The notes beneath the pieces are model-generated. The model worked only from the letters and a program-made list of their open reading frames with translations, was not told where the DNA came from and made no database searches. From the NCBI GenBank assembly GCA_046350355.1, contig JAXMAN010000002.1:248001-312000 (forward strand): a stretch of DNA of 64,000 nucleotides, given 5' to 3'. This document shows, piece by piece, positions 18,897-28,288 of the stretch. Position numbers and translations under genes: made by a program. Numbering within the stretch: the first letter of the stretch is position 1; each line of letters begins with the position of its first letter. The DNA is from UBA966 sp046350355. Lineage in GTDB: Bacteria; Planctomycetota; Phycisphaerae; Phycisphaerales; SM1A02.

Positions 18897-19856
18897 CTAC
18901 TCCGCGTCGACCGGCGGCTCGTCCTTCGCGGGCGGGCGCACGAACTGGATGAGCGCGACCGAGCCGAGGATCAGCGGCGCCGCGATGATCGTGCGCCCGG
19001 GGACCGTCTCGCCGACGACGAGCGCGCCCAGCGCCATCGCGACCAGCGGATTGACGTACGCGTAGGTGGCGACCGCCGCGGCGTTCACGTGGCCCAGCAG
19101 CCAGACGTACGCGCTGAAGCCCACCAGCGAGCCGAAGACGACCAGGTAGAGGACCGCGCCGACCGCGCCGGGGGTGATCGCCTCGGGCGCGGGCCAGAGC
19201 TCGCGCTCGAAGGCCGCGCTGACCAGGAACATCGCCAGCCCGCCGCTGAGCATCTGCATCACGCTGCTCGCCCAGACCGAGGGCGAGCGCTCCGCGTGCT
19301 TGCCGACCATCGTGCCGGCGGCCCACGCAAGCGTCGAGCCCGCGGCCATGAGCACGCCCCAGGTGTTGAGCTCGCCCGCGGGGCCGCTCCAGCTCGGTCC
19401 GCCGAGCACCGTCACGCCCGCGACGCCCAGCACCAGGCCCAGCGAGATCGTCCAGCTCGGCGCCCCCGCGCGCAGGATGATGCGGTCGAGCGCCACGATC
19501 CAGACGCTCGTCAGCGCGACGACGAGCGCCGCGATGCCGGTGGGGATGAGCCGCATGCTCATCGTGAGCACGCCGTTGGCGATGCCGAAGAGGAGCACGC
19601 CCGCGATCGCGCCGTTGCGCCACCAGCGCAGGTTGGCGAAGTCGCTTGCGCGCAGCTTGCCCAGCGCGGCGAGCAGCGCCGCCATCAGCGCGGCCGCGAG
19701 CACGAAGCGGATCCCGCCCAGCAGGAAGGGCGGGAAGGAGGCCATCGCCAGCTTGCTGCCCAGGTAGGTCGAACCCCAGAAGACATAGACCGCCGCGAAG
19801 GCGGCGACGATCTGCGCGCGCGTGGGCGCGCCGGAGCTGGCGGGGGCGGGTGCCAT
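18897..19856 (-). CDS. EamA/DMT superfamily transporter
   Basis: 319 aa with ten predicted membrane helices as two repeats of the EamA domain: the first begins FAAVYVFWGSTYLGSKLAM, and the second begins near GVLMAAGSTLAWAAGTMVGK. The FWGSTYLG motif in helix 1 is typical of RhaT/YedA-like drug and metabolite exporters. ATG 19856 (MAPAPASSGAP) puts the first helix near residue 18; a longer upstream frame has no support. The substrate is unknown. It converges on the phosphopantetheinyl transferase with a 25-bp gap. Confidence 0.88.
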   Translation of the reverse strand: MAPAPASSGAPTRAQIVAAFAAVYVFWGSTYLGSKLAMASFPPFLLGGIRFVLAAALMAALLAALGKLRASDFANLRWWRNGAIAGVLLFGIANGVLTMSMRLIPTGIAALVVALTSVWIVALDRIILRAGAPSWTISLGLVLGVAGVTVLGGPSWSGPAGELNTWGVLMAAGSTLAWAAGTMVGKHAERSPSVWASSVMQMLSGGLAMFLVSAAFERELWPAPEAITPGAVGAVLYLVVFGSLVGFSAYVWLLGHVNAAAVATYAYVNPLVAMALGALVVGETVPGRTIIAAPLILGSVALIQFVRPPAKDEPPVDAE

Positions 19857-19932
19857 GGCGGAGCGAAGCGGGGAATTGTCGCAGATCGCCCGCCCGCGTG
19901 GCGGTAGCCTTGCCGCGCACAGGAGGCCTCCC

Positions 19933-20490
19933 GTGACGCAGCCGGATCCCTGGGTCGACGCCACGCGCTCGACGATCGCCTCGTGGCGGCGCACCATCGA
20001 CGCCGCCGTCGCGCAGCTCAGCGACGAGGAGCTGCGCCGCAGCCCCGCGCCCGGCGTGAACAGCGTCGCCGTCATCCTGCGCCACATGGGGGGCAACCTG
20101 CGCAGCCGCTGGACCGACTTCCGCGAGACCGACGGCGAGAAGCCCGACCGCGACCGCGACCGCGAGTTCGAGGATTGGCCCGGCGACCGCGCCTCGCTGC
20201 TCGCGCACTTCGACGCGGGATGGCGCTGCCTGGTCGCGGCGGTCGACTCGATCGGCCCCGACGATCTGCACCGCATCATCCTCATCCGCGGCGAGCGGTG
20301 CACCGTCCCCGTCGCGGTGCAGCGATCGATCACCCACGTGAGCTACCACGCCGGACAGATCCTCATGGTCGCGCGCACCGTGCACGCGGGACCGTGGGGC
20401 TGGATCACCATCCCGCCCGGGCAGAGCCAGCAGCACAACGCCGCGACCTGGGGCACGCCCGCCAGCCGCGGAGTCGCAGGAACACCATGA
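19933..20490 (+). CDS. DinB-like/DUF1572 family protein
   Basis: 185 aa from a GTG at 19933 preceded by AGGAGG (19921-19926), which decides the start. The four-helix DinB-fold pattern is visible: SVAVILRHMGGNLRSRWTDF with the first metal-type His, and HVSYHAGQILMVAR with two more His residues. Members of this group are thiol-dependent or metal-binding enzymes of mostly unknown role. It overlaps the PH-domain gene by 4 bp (ATGA), so the two are one operon. Confidence 0.82.
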   Translation: MTQPDPWVDATRSTIASWRRTIDAAVAQLSDEELRRSPAPGVNSVAVILRHMGGNLRSRWTDFRETDGEKPDRDRDREFEDWPGDRASLLAHFDAGWRCLVAAVDSIGPDDLHRIILIRGERCTVPVAVQRSITHVSYHAGQILMVARTVHAGPWGWITIPPGQSQQHNAATWGTPASRGVAGTP

Positions 20491-21086
20491 GCAGCACCGT
20501 CGTCGAGCAGGAGATCTTCGTCGCGAAGTTCAACCCCCTGATCCGTCCCTACCTGGTCCTCTCGATCGGGGCGACGATGGTGATGTCGATCATCGGCATC
20601 CCGATCGCGCTCATCTGGTTCCTGGGCGTGGGGCAGTGGTGGGCGCGCCACTACTTCCACAAGCTCGAGTGCCATGTCACCAACCGCCGCCTGCGCTACC
20701 GCAAGGGCATCCTCTTCCAGGTGGAGAAGACGATCCCGCTGGAGAACATCCAGGACGTGACCTTCATCGAGGGCCCGGTGCTGCGCCACTTCCACCTCAG
20801 CACGGTGAAGTTCGAGACCGCCGGCCACAGCGCGGGCCAGGCCAACGACATGCACCTCACCGGCATCATCGACGCGCACGAGTTCCGCAACCGGATCCTC
20901 GAGGCGCGCGAGCAGCTCCTGCGCGGCCAGCGCGGCGCGGGCGCGGGGCTCCCCGGCGCGGGCGCGGTGCTCTCCGCCCCCGCGGGCGCCCCGGGCGGCG
21001 CGGACGCGGAGCAGCTCGCCCTGCTGCGGCAGATGGCGCAGCGCCTGGACGAGATCGCGCGCACGCTGCGCGAACCGCGCCCCTGA
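20487..21086 (+). CDS. Membrane protein with bacterial PH (DUF304/bPH2) domain
   Basis: 199 aa. One hairpin of two membrane helices (about residues 20-55, VLSIGATMVMSIIGIPIALI) is followed by a bPH2 domain with the typical CHVTNRRLRYRKGI, EKTIPLENIQDVTF and TVKFETAG stretches. A Gly/Ala linker leads to a C-terminal helix (LALLRQMAQRLDEIARTLRE) that may be a coiled coil. Such proteins sit in the inner membrane and may scaffold partners. The start overlaps the DinB-like stop as ATGA. Confidence 0.85.
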   Translation: MSSTVVEQEIFVAKFNPLIRPYLVLSIGATMVMSIIGIPIALIWFLGVGQWWARHYFHKLECHVTNRRLRYRKGILFQVEKTIPLENIQDVTFIEGPVLRHFHLSTVKFETAGHSAGQANDMHLTGIIDAHEFRNRILEAREQLLRGQRGAGAGLPGAGAVLSAPAGAPGGADAEQLALLRQMAQRLDEIARTLREPRP

Positions 21087-21197
21087 GAGAGGGCGATTCC
21101 GCGCGGTTTCGCCTACGATCCCGGGGATGGCGCGCCCCGCGGCGATGCGCGCCGCGCTCCCTTCCCGCCGTCCGCGACACCCCGGAGACCGTCCCCG

Positions 21198-22883
<1,686 letters not shown>

Positions 22884-22902
22884 CGGCGGCCCTCCCGCGC
22901 GG

Positions 22903-23115
22903 CTAGCTGGTCGCGTGGATCCTCCGCATCATCGAGTTGAGGGCGCGTTCCGCCTCCGCGACCTGGCGGAGGATCGTCTCGATCTCGCCCTGCAGCTGCG
23001 TCGGCGAGACCGGATCGCTCACGACCCGGTCGTAGAGGCCGTGGAGCGAATCCTCCACGCCGTGAAGATGGTCCCGAAGTGGCCGCCCGGAATGGGCGCT
23101 CGTGGTGTCGAGCAT
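22903..23115 (-). CDS. Small helical protein, function unknown
   Basis: 70 aa, beginning MLDTTSAHSGRPLRDHLHGV. The rest is amphipathic and helical (LQGEIETILRQVAEAERALN), with heptad-like spacing suggesting a coiled coil. GGGAGA sits 6-11 nt before the ATG at 23115, which supports this start over the longer frame from 23178. It converges on the mutase gene (19-bp gap) and is divergent from the next membrane-protein gene. I do not recognise the family. Confidence 0.55.
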   Translation of the reverse strand: MLDTTSAHSGRPLRDHLHGVEDSLHGLYDRVVSDPVSPTQLQGEIETILRQVAEAERALNSMMRRIHATS

Positions 23116-23188
23116 GGTGTCTCCCGGAGTGGGATACGCAACTCCTCCGGAGATTTGTAGGCGCGGCCGTCGCTTCACGAAATTCCCG

Positions 23189-23194
23189 TACGCT
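23189..23194 (+). promoter_or_regulatory. Predicted -10 of a leaderless gene
   Basis: GTACGCTT contains TACGCT ending 7 nt before the ATG at 23202. The same octamer precedes the tricorn gene. No Shine-Dalgarno and no clear -35 are present. Confidence 0.4.
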
Positions 23195-23201
23195 TGGGGC
23201 C

Positions 23202-23801
23202 ATGCTGCGCCGCATCCTGCTTGGCACGATTCTTGGCGCCATCGCCGCCTTCGCGTGGGGCTACCTGTCCTGGCGCGTGATCCGGCTCTACGACTGGGCG
23301 ATCCAGCCGATGCCGGGCGCGGCCGAGCTCGCGCCCGCGCTCGACCGCGCCGTGCCGCGCGACGGCGCCTACGCCTTCCCGGGCATCGACATCTCCGCGG
23401 TCGAGTCGCTCCCGCCCGCGCAGCGCGACGCCGCGATCGCCGCCTGGCGCGAGTCGACGCAGCGCGGCCCCGTCGGCGTGCTGCTCGTGCGCAAGGAGGG
23501 ACGCGACCCGCTGGCCCTCTCGCGCTACCTGACGGGCCTGGGCTACCTCGCCTTTGGCGCGCTGCTCATGAGCGTCCTCATGGCGGGCATGAAGTGCCCC
23601 TCGTGGGTGGGGCGGTGGACCATCGGCATCGTCATCGCGCTCTTCGCGGCGATGGTCGCCGACGGCCCCGACCTCGCGTGGTTCCAGCTCCCCGCGCGCT
23701 GGGTCTACGCGGGGATCGCCGACACCTTCCTGACCTGGACCGCGGCGGCGGCCGTCATCGCCGCCGTCGTCCGGCCCCGGCGCGACGCCGCCGCGAAGTA
23801 G
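23202..23801 (+). CDS. Membrane protein, paralogue of the next gene
   Basis: 199 aa with four predicted helices: residues about 4-25, 110-130, 138-155 and 170-190. A periplasmic loop of roughly 80 residues after helix 1 begins with IQPMPGAAELAPALDRAVP. The downstream gene has the same layout, the same helix-1 to PMP(A/G) transition (FKPMPAGNAFAAQLAASVP) and the same RGPxxVxLVxKxG loop ending, so the two arose by duplication. I do not recognise the family. Confidence 0.7.
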   Translation: MLRRILLGTILGAIAAFAWGYLSWRVIRLYDWAIQPMPGAAELAPALDRAVPRDGAYAFPGIDISAVESLPPAQRDAAIAAWRESTQRGPVGVLLVRKEGRDPLALSRYLTGLGYLAFGALLMSVLMAGMKCPSWVGRWTIGIVIALFAAMVADGPDLAWFQLPARWVYAGIADTFLTWTAAAAVIAAVVRPRRDAAAK

Positions 23802-23811
23802 GCTCCGCCGC

Positions 23812-24396
23812 ATGAACGTCCGCATCCTCGTGGCGGCCCTCGTGGCCGCGGTCGTGGTCTTCGTTTGGGGCGCCATCGGCTGGGCCGGCGGCCTCTACAG
23901 CTTCGGCTTCAAGCCGATGCCGGCGGGGAACGCGTTCGCGGCGCAGCTCGCGGCCTCGGTCCCCGAGAGCGCGGGCTACTACTACCCGCCGCTGCCGGAC
24001 GCCGCGGAGATGACGCCGCAGCAGGCGGAGCTGGCGATGCAGGAGGCGAACGAGCGCTTCCGCACCGGCCCGATCATGCTGGCGCTCGTCCACAAGGGCG
24101 GCGTCGACCCGCAGTCGCCCACCATCTTCCTGCGCGGCTTCGCGATCGAGTTCTTCGCGTGCGCCGTCCTCGCCGCGATCATGGGCATCGCGGCCAAGTT
24201 CGGCGCGCGCACGCAGGACCGCGTCGCGCTCGCGCTGGCGCTCGCCGCCTTCGTCGTGCTGGGCGTGCACGGCGTCATGTGGAACTTCCTGCACCTGCCC
24301 GACAGCTTCTCCATCGCGATGGCGATCGACGGCTTCGTCGGCTGGTCGCTGGCGGGAACCGTCTGCGCCCTCATCGTCCGTCCACGCCGGAGCTGA
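23812..24396 (+). CDS. Membrane protein, paralogue of the previous gene
   Basis: 194 aa with four predicted helices and a periplasmic loop (about 30-105) containing YYYPPLPDAAEMTPQQAELA. The start lies 10 nt past the upstream stop. It is followed after 1 nt by hisS, so the two paralogues and hisS are likely one transcript. TAGGCT lies 7 nt before the ATG but overlaps the upstream stop codon, so it may not be a promoter. Confidence 0.7.
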   Translation: MNVRILVAALVAAVVVFVWGAIGWAGGLYSFGFKPMPAGNAFAAQLAASVPESAGYYYPPLPDAAEMTPQQAELAMQEANERFRTGPIMLALVHKGGVDPQSPTIFLRGFAIEFFACAVLAAIMGIAAKFGARTQDRVALALALAAFVVLGVHGVMWNFLHLPDSFSIAMAIDGFVGWSLAGTVCALIVRPRRS

Positions 24397-24397
24397 C

Positions 24398-25792
24398 ATG
24401 CGACTGCTGCCACCCAAGGGAACGCGGGACTTCTACCCCGCCGAGATGGCCATCCGCCGCCACATCGAACGCGCCTGGCGCGAGGCGAGCACCTGCTTCG
24501 GCTTCGAGGAGATCGACGGGCCGACCTTCGAGCACCTCGAGCTGTACACGCTCAAGAGCGGGCAGGGGATCGTCGACGAGCTCTTCAGCTTCCGGCGCGC
24601 CGGCGGCGAGAACGACTACGCGCTGCGCCCGGAGTTCACGCCGACGCTCGCGCGCATGGTCGCCGCGCGCGCGGCGCAGCTTCCGATGCCGGTGAAGTGG
24701 TTCGCGATGCCCGCCTTCTTCCGCGCCGAGCGCCCGCAGCGCGGCCGCCTGCGCGAGTTCCTGCAGTGGAACGTCGACCTGCTGGGCGTCGAGGGCCCCG
24801 CCGTCGACGCCGAGGTGATCGGCGTCGCGGTTGCCGCGCTCGAGCGCCTGGGACTCACGCCCACCGACGTGCGCGTGAAGATCAGCCACCGCGTCGCGGC
24901 CGCGAGCCTGGTGCAGGCGCTGGGCGTCGCCGCGGAGCAGGTCCCCGCGGCCTTCGAGCTGCTGGACCGCCGCGACAAGATGCCGCCGGAGGAGTTCGCC
25001 AAGCGCGCCACCGCGCTGGGGCTGCACGACCGCGCGCTCGCCGACTTCCTCGCCGCGGTCGAGGCGGTCGTCCCCCTCGCCGACGGCGGCGAGCCGACGC
25101 CGCTCGAGCGCCTGCCGTGGGCGGGCCGCCTGGACGCCGCGCAGCTCGAGACGCTGCGCGCGCTGCAGGCCGCGCTCGTCGCGGCGGGGCTGGGCGAGTG
25201 GTGCGACATCGACCTGGGCATCGTGCGCGGGCTCGCCTACTACACAGGCACCGTCTTCGAGATCCACGAGGCCAGCGGCGCCGAGCGCGCGATCGCCGGC
25301 GGCGGCCGCTACGACGGGCTCGTCGAGCTCTTCGGCGGTCCGCGCACCCCCGCGATGGGCTTCGGCATGGGCGACGTCGTGCTCGGGCTCGTGCTTGCCG
25401 ACCGCAACCTGCTCCCCAAGGACGCGACCGCGCTGCTGCCGCGCCCGGACGCCTTCGTCATCTCCAACGGCGAGCCCGCCGCGGAGGCGGCGCTCGCGCG
25501 CGTCGTCGCGTCGCTGCGCCGCGCGGGGCTGCACGTGCGCCACACCTACAAGACCACGCGCAACGTGGGCAAGCTGCTCTCGGAGGCCTCGCGCGCGCGC
25601 TCGCGCACCGCGGTGATCCTGGAGTGCGTCGGCCAGGAGGCCGGCGGCGCGGGCACGCTGCACGCGCAGCTCAAGAACCTGGATTCCGGCGAGCAGCGCC
25701 GCGTCGAGCTCTCCGAGCTGGCGGCTGCGCTGCGCGCCGCGGGCGGCGGCGCGGGTGGCGCGGGCGCGCCCACCGCGGGCGGTCCGCGCTGA
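24398..25792 (+). CDS. hisS: Histidyl-tRNA synthetase
   Basis: 464 aa class II synthetase that charges tRNA-His. Motif 1 region: PKGTRDFYPAEMAIR and ALRPEFTPTLARM. Motif 2: FFRAERPQRGRLREFLQWNV. The His-specific loop RGLAYYTGTVFE and motif 3 GGGRYDGLVELFG are intact. The C-terminal anticodon domain runs from about residue 345 (DAFVISNGEPAAEAAL). A Gly/Ala tail of about 20 residues is extra. It starts 1 nt after the upstream stop and is followed 3 nt later by mqnB. Confidence 0.96.
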   Translation: MRLLPPKGTRDFYPAEMAIRRHIERAWREASTCFGFEEIDGPTFEHLELYTLKSGQGIVDELFSFRRAGGENDYALRPEFTPTLARMVAARAAQLPMPVKWFAMPAFFRAERPQRGRLREFLQWNVDLLGVEGPAVDAEVIGVAVAALERLGLTPTDVRVKISHRVAAASLVQALGVAAEQVPAAFELLDRRDKMPPEEFAKRATALGLHDRALADFLAAVEAVVPLADGGEPTPLERLPWAGRLDAAQLETLRALQAALVAAGLGEWCDIDLGIVRGLAYYTGTVFEIHEASGAERAIAGGGRYDGLVELFGGPRTPAMGFGMGDVVLGLVLADRNLLPKDATALLPRPDAFVISNGEPAAEAALARVVASLRRAGLHVRHTYKTTRNVGKLLSEASRARSRTAVILECVGQEAGGAGTLHAQLKNLDSGEQRRVELSELAAALRAAGGGAGGAGAPTAGGPR

Positions 25793-25795
25793 CGC

Positions 25796-26500
25796 ATGGC
25801 GGGGCGGCTGCTCATCGTCGTCGCGGTCGAGGCGGAGCGCGAGGCGCTCGGCCCGGCGTGCGCCGGCGACGCCGCGATCGAGGTCGTCGTCGCGGGCATC
25901 GGGCGCACCAACGCCGCCGCGGCGACGGCGCAGCGGCTGGCGACCGCCGCCGCGCAGGGGCGCCCCTTCGACGCGGTCGTGAGCGCCGGCATCGCCGGCG
26001 CGCTGCCGGTCGCCGATGCGCCGCCGCTGGGCGCGGTCGTGCTCGCCAGCGAATGCGTCTACGCCGAGGAGGGGATCGCGCTGCCAGAGGGCTTCGCCGA
26101 CGTGCGCGCGCTGCGCTTCCCGCTGGGTGATTTCGAGGGCAACCGCGTGCCGGTGGATCCCGCGCTGCGCGCGCGGCTCGCGCAGGCGTTGGGCGCGCGC
26201 GCGCGGGCGGGTGCGATCGCCACCGTGGCGACTTGCTCGGGCACCGATGCGCTCGCGCAGGAGATCGCGCGCCGCACCGGCGCCGTCGCCGAGGCGATGG
26301 AGGGCGCGGCCGTCGTCCACGCGGCGCGCCGCGCGGGCGTGCCCGCCGCGGAGGTGCGCACGATCAGCAACACGACGGGGGACCGGCCGCGCCAGCGCTG
26401 GGAGATCCGTGGCGCCTTCGCCGCGCTGGGCGAGGTCGGCGCGGCGCTCGCGTCGCTCGCCGCGTCGGGGGCTGCCCCGCGCCCCGGCCCGCGCGCCTAG
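25796..26500 (+). CDS. mqnB: Futalosine hydrolase
   Basis: 234 aa nucleoside phosphorylase-fold protein. It shows GIGRTNAAAATAQRLA, SAGIAGALP, YAEEGIALPEGF, ATCSGTDALA, EAMEGAAVVHAARRAGVP and ISNTTGDRPRQRW, the combination that separates MqnB from MTA/SAH nucleosidase. MqnB removes hypoxanthine from futalosine in the menaquinone pathway that starts from chorismate and adenosine. Other pathway genes are not in the window. It is coupled to hisS (3-nt gap) and overlaps the convergent DUF456 gene by 4 bp. Confidence 0.88.
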   Translation: MAGRLLIVVAVEAEREALGPACAGDAAIEVVVAGIGRTNAAAATAQRLATAAAQGRPFDAVVSAGIAGALPVADAPPLGAVVLASECVYAEEGIALPEGFADVRALRFPLGDFEGNRVPVDPALRARLAQALGARARAGAIATVATCSGTDALAQEIARRTGAVAEAMEGAAVVHAARRAGVPAAEVRTISNTTGDRPRQRWEIRGAFAALGEVGAALASLAASGAAPRPGPRA

Positions 26501-27039
26501 TTCCAGAGCGCCGCGACGACGAAGAGCACCCAGATCGCCACGCCGAAGGAGAGCTTGACGAGAATCCCGGCGAATCGTCCGGCCGCGGCGCCGACGGCGG
26601 CGTAGGCGGCCTCGTGCGTGCGGCGGTCCTTGTAGGTGAGCTCGCCGATGAAGGCGCCCGCGGCCGCGCCCGCCAGCGCGCCCAGCAGCGAGCCGATCAC
26701 CGGCACGAAGACGAAGACCAGCCCCACGAGCGCCCCCAGCAGCGAACCGATCACCGCGCCCCAGATGCCGCGCTGGCGCGCGCCCGTCGCCGCCGCGCCC
26801 GCGGCGCCCATGCCGACCTCCGCCAGTTCGCCCAGAAGCGCGAGCGCGAGCCCCGCCGCGATGGTCCACCAGGAGAAGAGCGGCTGCTGTCCGTCGGTGG
26901 CGAGCACCGACCAGAGCTGGAAGCCGCACGCCATGAGCACGAGCAGCCAGTTGCCCGGCAGCGTGATGAGCGTGAGCAGCAGGCAGCCCGCGCCCAGGAG
27001 CCCGTAGAGGATCGCCGCGATGATCGTGGCCGTGGTCAT
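26497..27039 (-). CDS. DUF456 family membrane protein
   Basis: 180 aa with about five hydrophobic segments. It matches the DUF456 pattern: TLPGNWLLVLMACGF near the N-terminus, LALLGELAEVGMG, then the Gly-rich pairs GSLLGALVGLVFVFVPVIGS and GAFIGELTYKDRRTHEAA. The function is not known. Convergent with mqnB, the stop codons overlap. Confidence 0.85.
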   Translation of the reverse strand: MTTATIIAAILYGLLGAGCLLLTLITLPGNWLLVLMACGFQLWSVLATDGQQPLFSWWTIAAGLALALLGELAEVGMGAAGAAATGARQRGIWGAVIGSLLGALVGLVFVFVPVIGSLLGALAGAAAGAFIGELTYKDRRTHEAAYAAVGAAAGRFAGILVKLSFGVAIWVLFVVAALWN

Positions 27040-27052
27040 CTGCGTCGAAAGC

Positions 27053-27454
27053 CTAGGCGGTCGCGGCGTCGGGCGCGCGGTGCAGGCGTCCGGCGTCGAT
27101 GCGCAGCCGCGTGGCGTCCCCCGCGTGCCAGCGGACCACGAACCCCGCGCCGTCGGGCGTCCACGCGCCGCGCGCGACCGGCTCGACGCGCCCGCGTCCG
27201 CCGTCGAGCTCCCGCGCCTGCGCGAGCGTCAGGTAGAGCGCGCGGTGGTCGTGGATCGCGGTGCAGGCGCAGGAGGCGCCGGGGGCGAGCGTCGAGGGAT
27301 CGGCCTCGCAGCGCCAGGTGGCGGCGATCCGCGCATCGGGATCGTCGGCTGTGCGCCGGGCCAGCAGCAGGTCGAAGTGCGCGCTCCCGTCGGCGAGCGT
27401 GTGGCGCAGCACCGCGGCGGGCAGCGGCAGGGGCGTCGGATCCGGCGAGGGCAT
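27053..27454 (-). CDS. Conserved hypothetical protein
   Basis: 133 aa from ATG 27454. It shows LRHTLADGSAHFDLLLARR, DHRALYLTLAQ and GGRGRVEPVARG, a pattern I associate with small planctomycete proteins near PF13298 (the LigD 3'-phosphoesterase-like fold); the resemblance is weak. It lies 13 bp upstream of DUF456 on the same strand and is divergent from the lipoprotein gene. The longer open frame to 27718 is not supported. Confidence 0.55.
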   Translation of the reverse strand: MPSPDPTPLPLPAAVLRHTLADGSAHFDLLLARRTADDPDARIAATWRCEADPSTLAPGASCACTAIHDHRALYLTLAQARELDGGRGRVEPVARGAWTPDGAGFVVRWHAGDATRLRIDAGRLHRAPDAATA

Positions 27455-27462
27455 CGCGCCGA

Positions 27463-27468
27463 TATCAT
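27463..27468 (+). promoter_or_regulatory. TATCAT -10 of the TPR-like lipoprotein gene
   Basis: GATATCATCC contains TATCAT, 47 nt before the ATG, with AGGAGG at 27506-27511 in between. The same hexamer precedes ahcY, prpD, the thiolase gene and gcvH. The -35 is not recognisable. Confidence 0.4.
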
Positions 27469-27515
27469 CCCATCGTTCCGGGCGGCACCGCCGCCCCTTG
27501 CTGCCAGGAGGGCAC

Positions 27516-28217
27516 ATGCTTCGCCGCTTCCATCCGACCCGTCGGTCCGCCGTCGCCGCCTCGCTCGCACTGCCGCTGGGACTTGCCGCGCTGCTGGGCG
27601 GCTGCAAGACGCCCGCCGCGGAGAACCGCGTCGCGCAGGCGGACGAGTACCTCAAGCACAACCAGTACAAGCAGGCGGGCGACGTGATCGCCCCCGTCGT
27701 CGCCGACCAGCCGGGCAACTGGCGCGCGCAGTTCGCCTACGGCCGCTCGATGCTCGGCCAGGGCGACCTCGAGGCGGCGCGCCGTTCGCTCGACCGCGCG
27801 TACCGGCTCAAGCCCGACGACGTCGCCGTCGTCACCTCGCTCGCCGAGTGCATGTCGCGCCAGAAGGACGTGAAGGACGCCTACCAGCTCCTGCGCTCCT
27901 TCGGCAAGGAGTTCCGTTCCTGGCGCGCCTACCTCGCGCTCAGCACCGTCGCGGAGCAGTCGGGCGATCCCGACACCGCCGTGACCGCCGCCGACGACGC
28001 GATCAAGGTGAACGAGCCCGTCCCCGGCGGGCGTCCCTCCATCGAACCGTACATGCGCGCCGCGGAGCTCGCCTTCAAGTTCGGCAAGGAGCCCGCGGGC
28101 GTGCGTCGCCTGCGCCAGGCGTACGGGATCATCCCGGACGATCCGCGCATCGTCGAGCAGCTGCGCGCGCACGGCGTGACGATCGGCAAGGAGACCGCGC
28201 TGCCGCTGGGCATCTGA
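27516..28217 (+). CDS. Lipoprotein with TPR-like repeats
   Basis: 233 aa. A lipobox LLGGC puts the lipidated Cys at residue 30. The mature part is helical and TPR-like: DEYLKHNQYKQAGDVIAPVV, GRSMLGQGDLEAARRSLDRA (then YRLKPDD), and later pairs to about residue 225. It is probably a periplasmic, membrane-anchored scaffold. AGGAGG (27506-27511), four nt from the ATG, decides the start. The neighbour downstream is the ArsR-methyltransferase regulator, 71 bp away; co-transcription is possible but no functional link is evident. Confidence 0.8.
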   Translation: MLRRFHPTRRSAVAASLALPLGLAALLGGCKTPAAENRVAQADEYLKHNQYKQAGDVIAPVVADQPGNWRAQFAYGRSMLGQGDLEAARRSLDRAYRLKPDDVAVVTSLAECMSRQKDVKDAYQLLRSFGKEFRSWRAYLALSTVAEQSGDPDTAVTAADDAIKVNEPVPGGRPSIEPYMRAAELAFKFGKEPAGVRRLRQAYGIIPDDPRIVEQLRAHGVTIGKETALPLGI

Positions 28218-28288
28218 GCCGGCCGCGGCGGGGCCGTTCCGGGCCGCGCCGTCCGTGCTCCCCGCTCCCCGCGCCGCGCGCCCCGCGC

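Noticed and set aside
23799..23804. TAGGCT as a leaderless promoter for the gene at 23812
   Set aside because: It contains the stop codon of the preceding gene and the spacing match may be chance; the gene is probably read from the upstream promoter.
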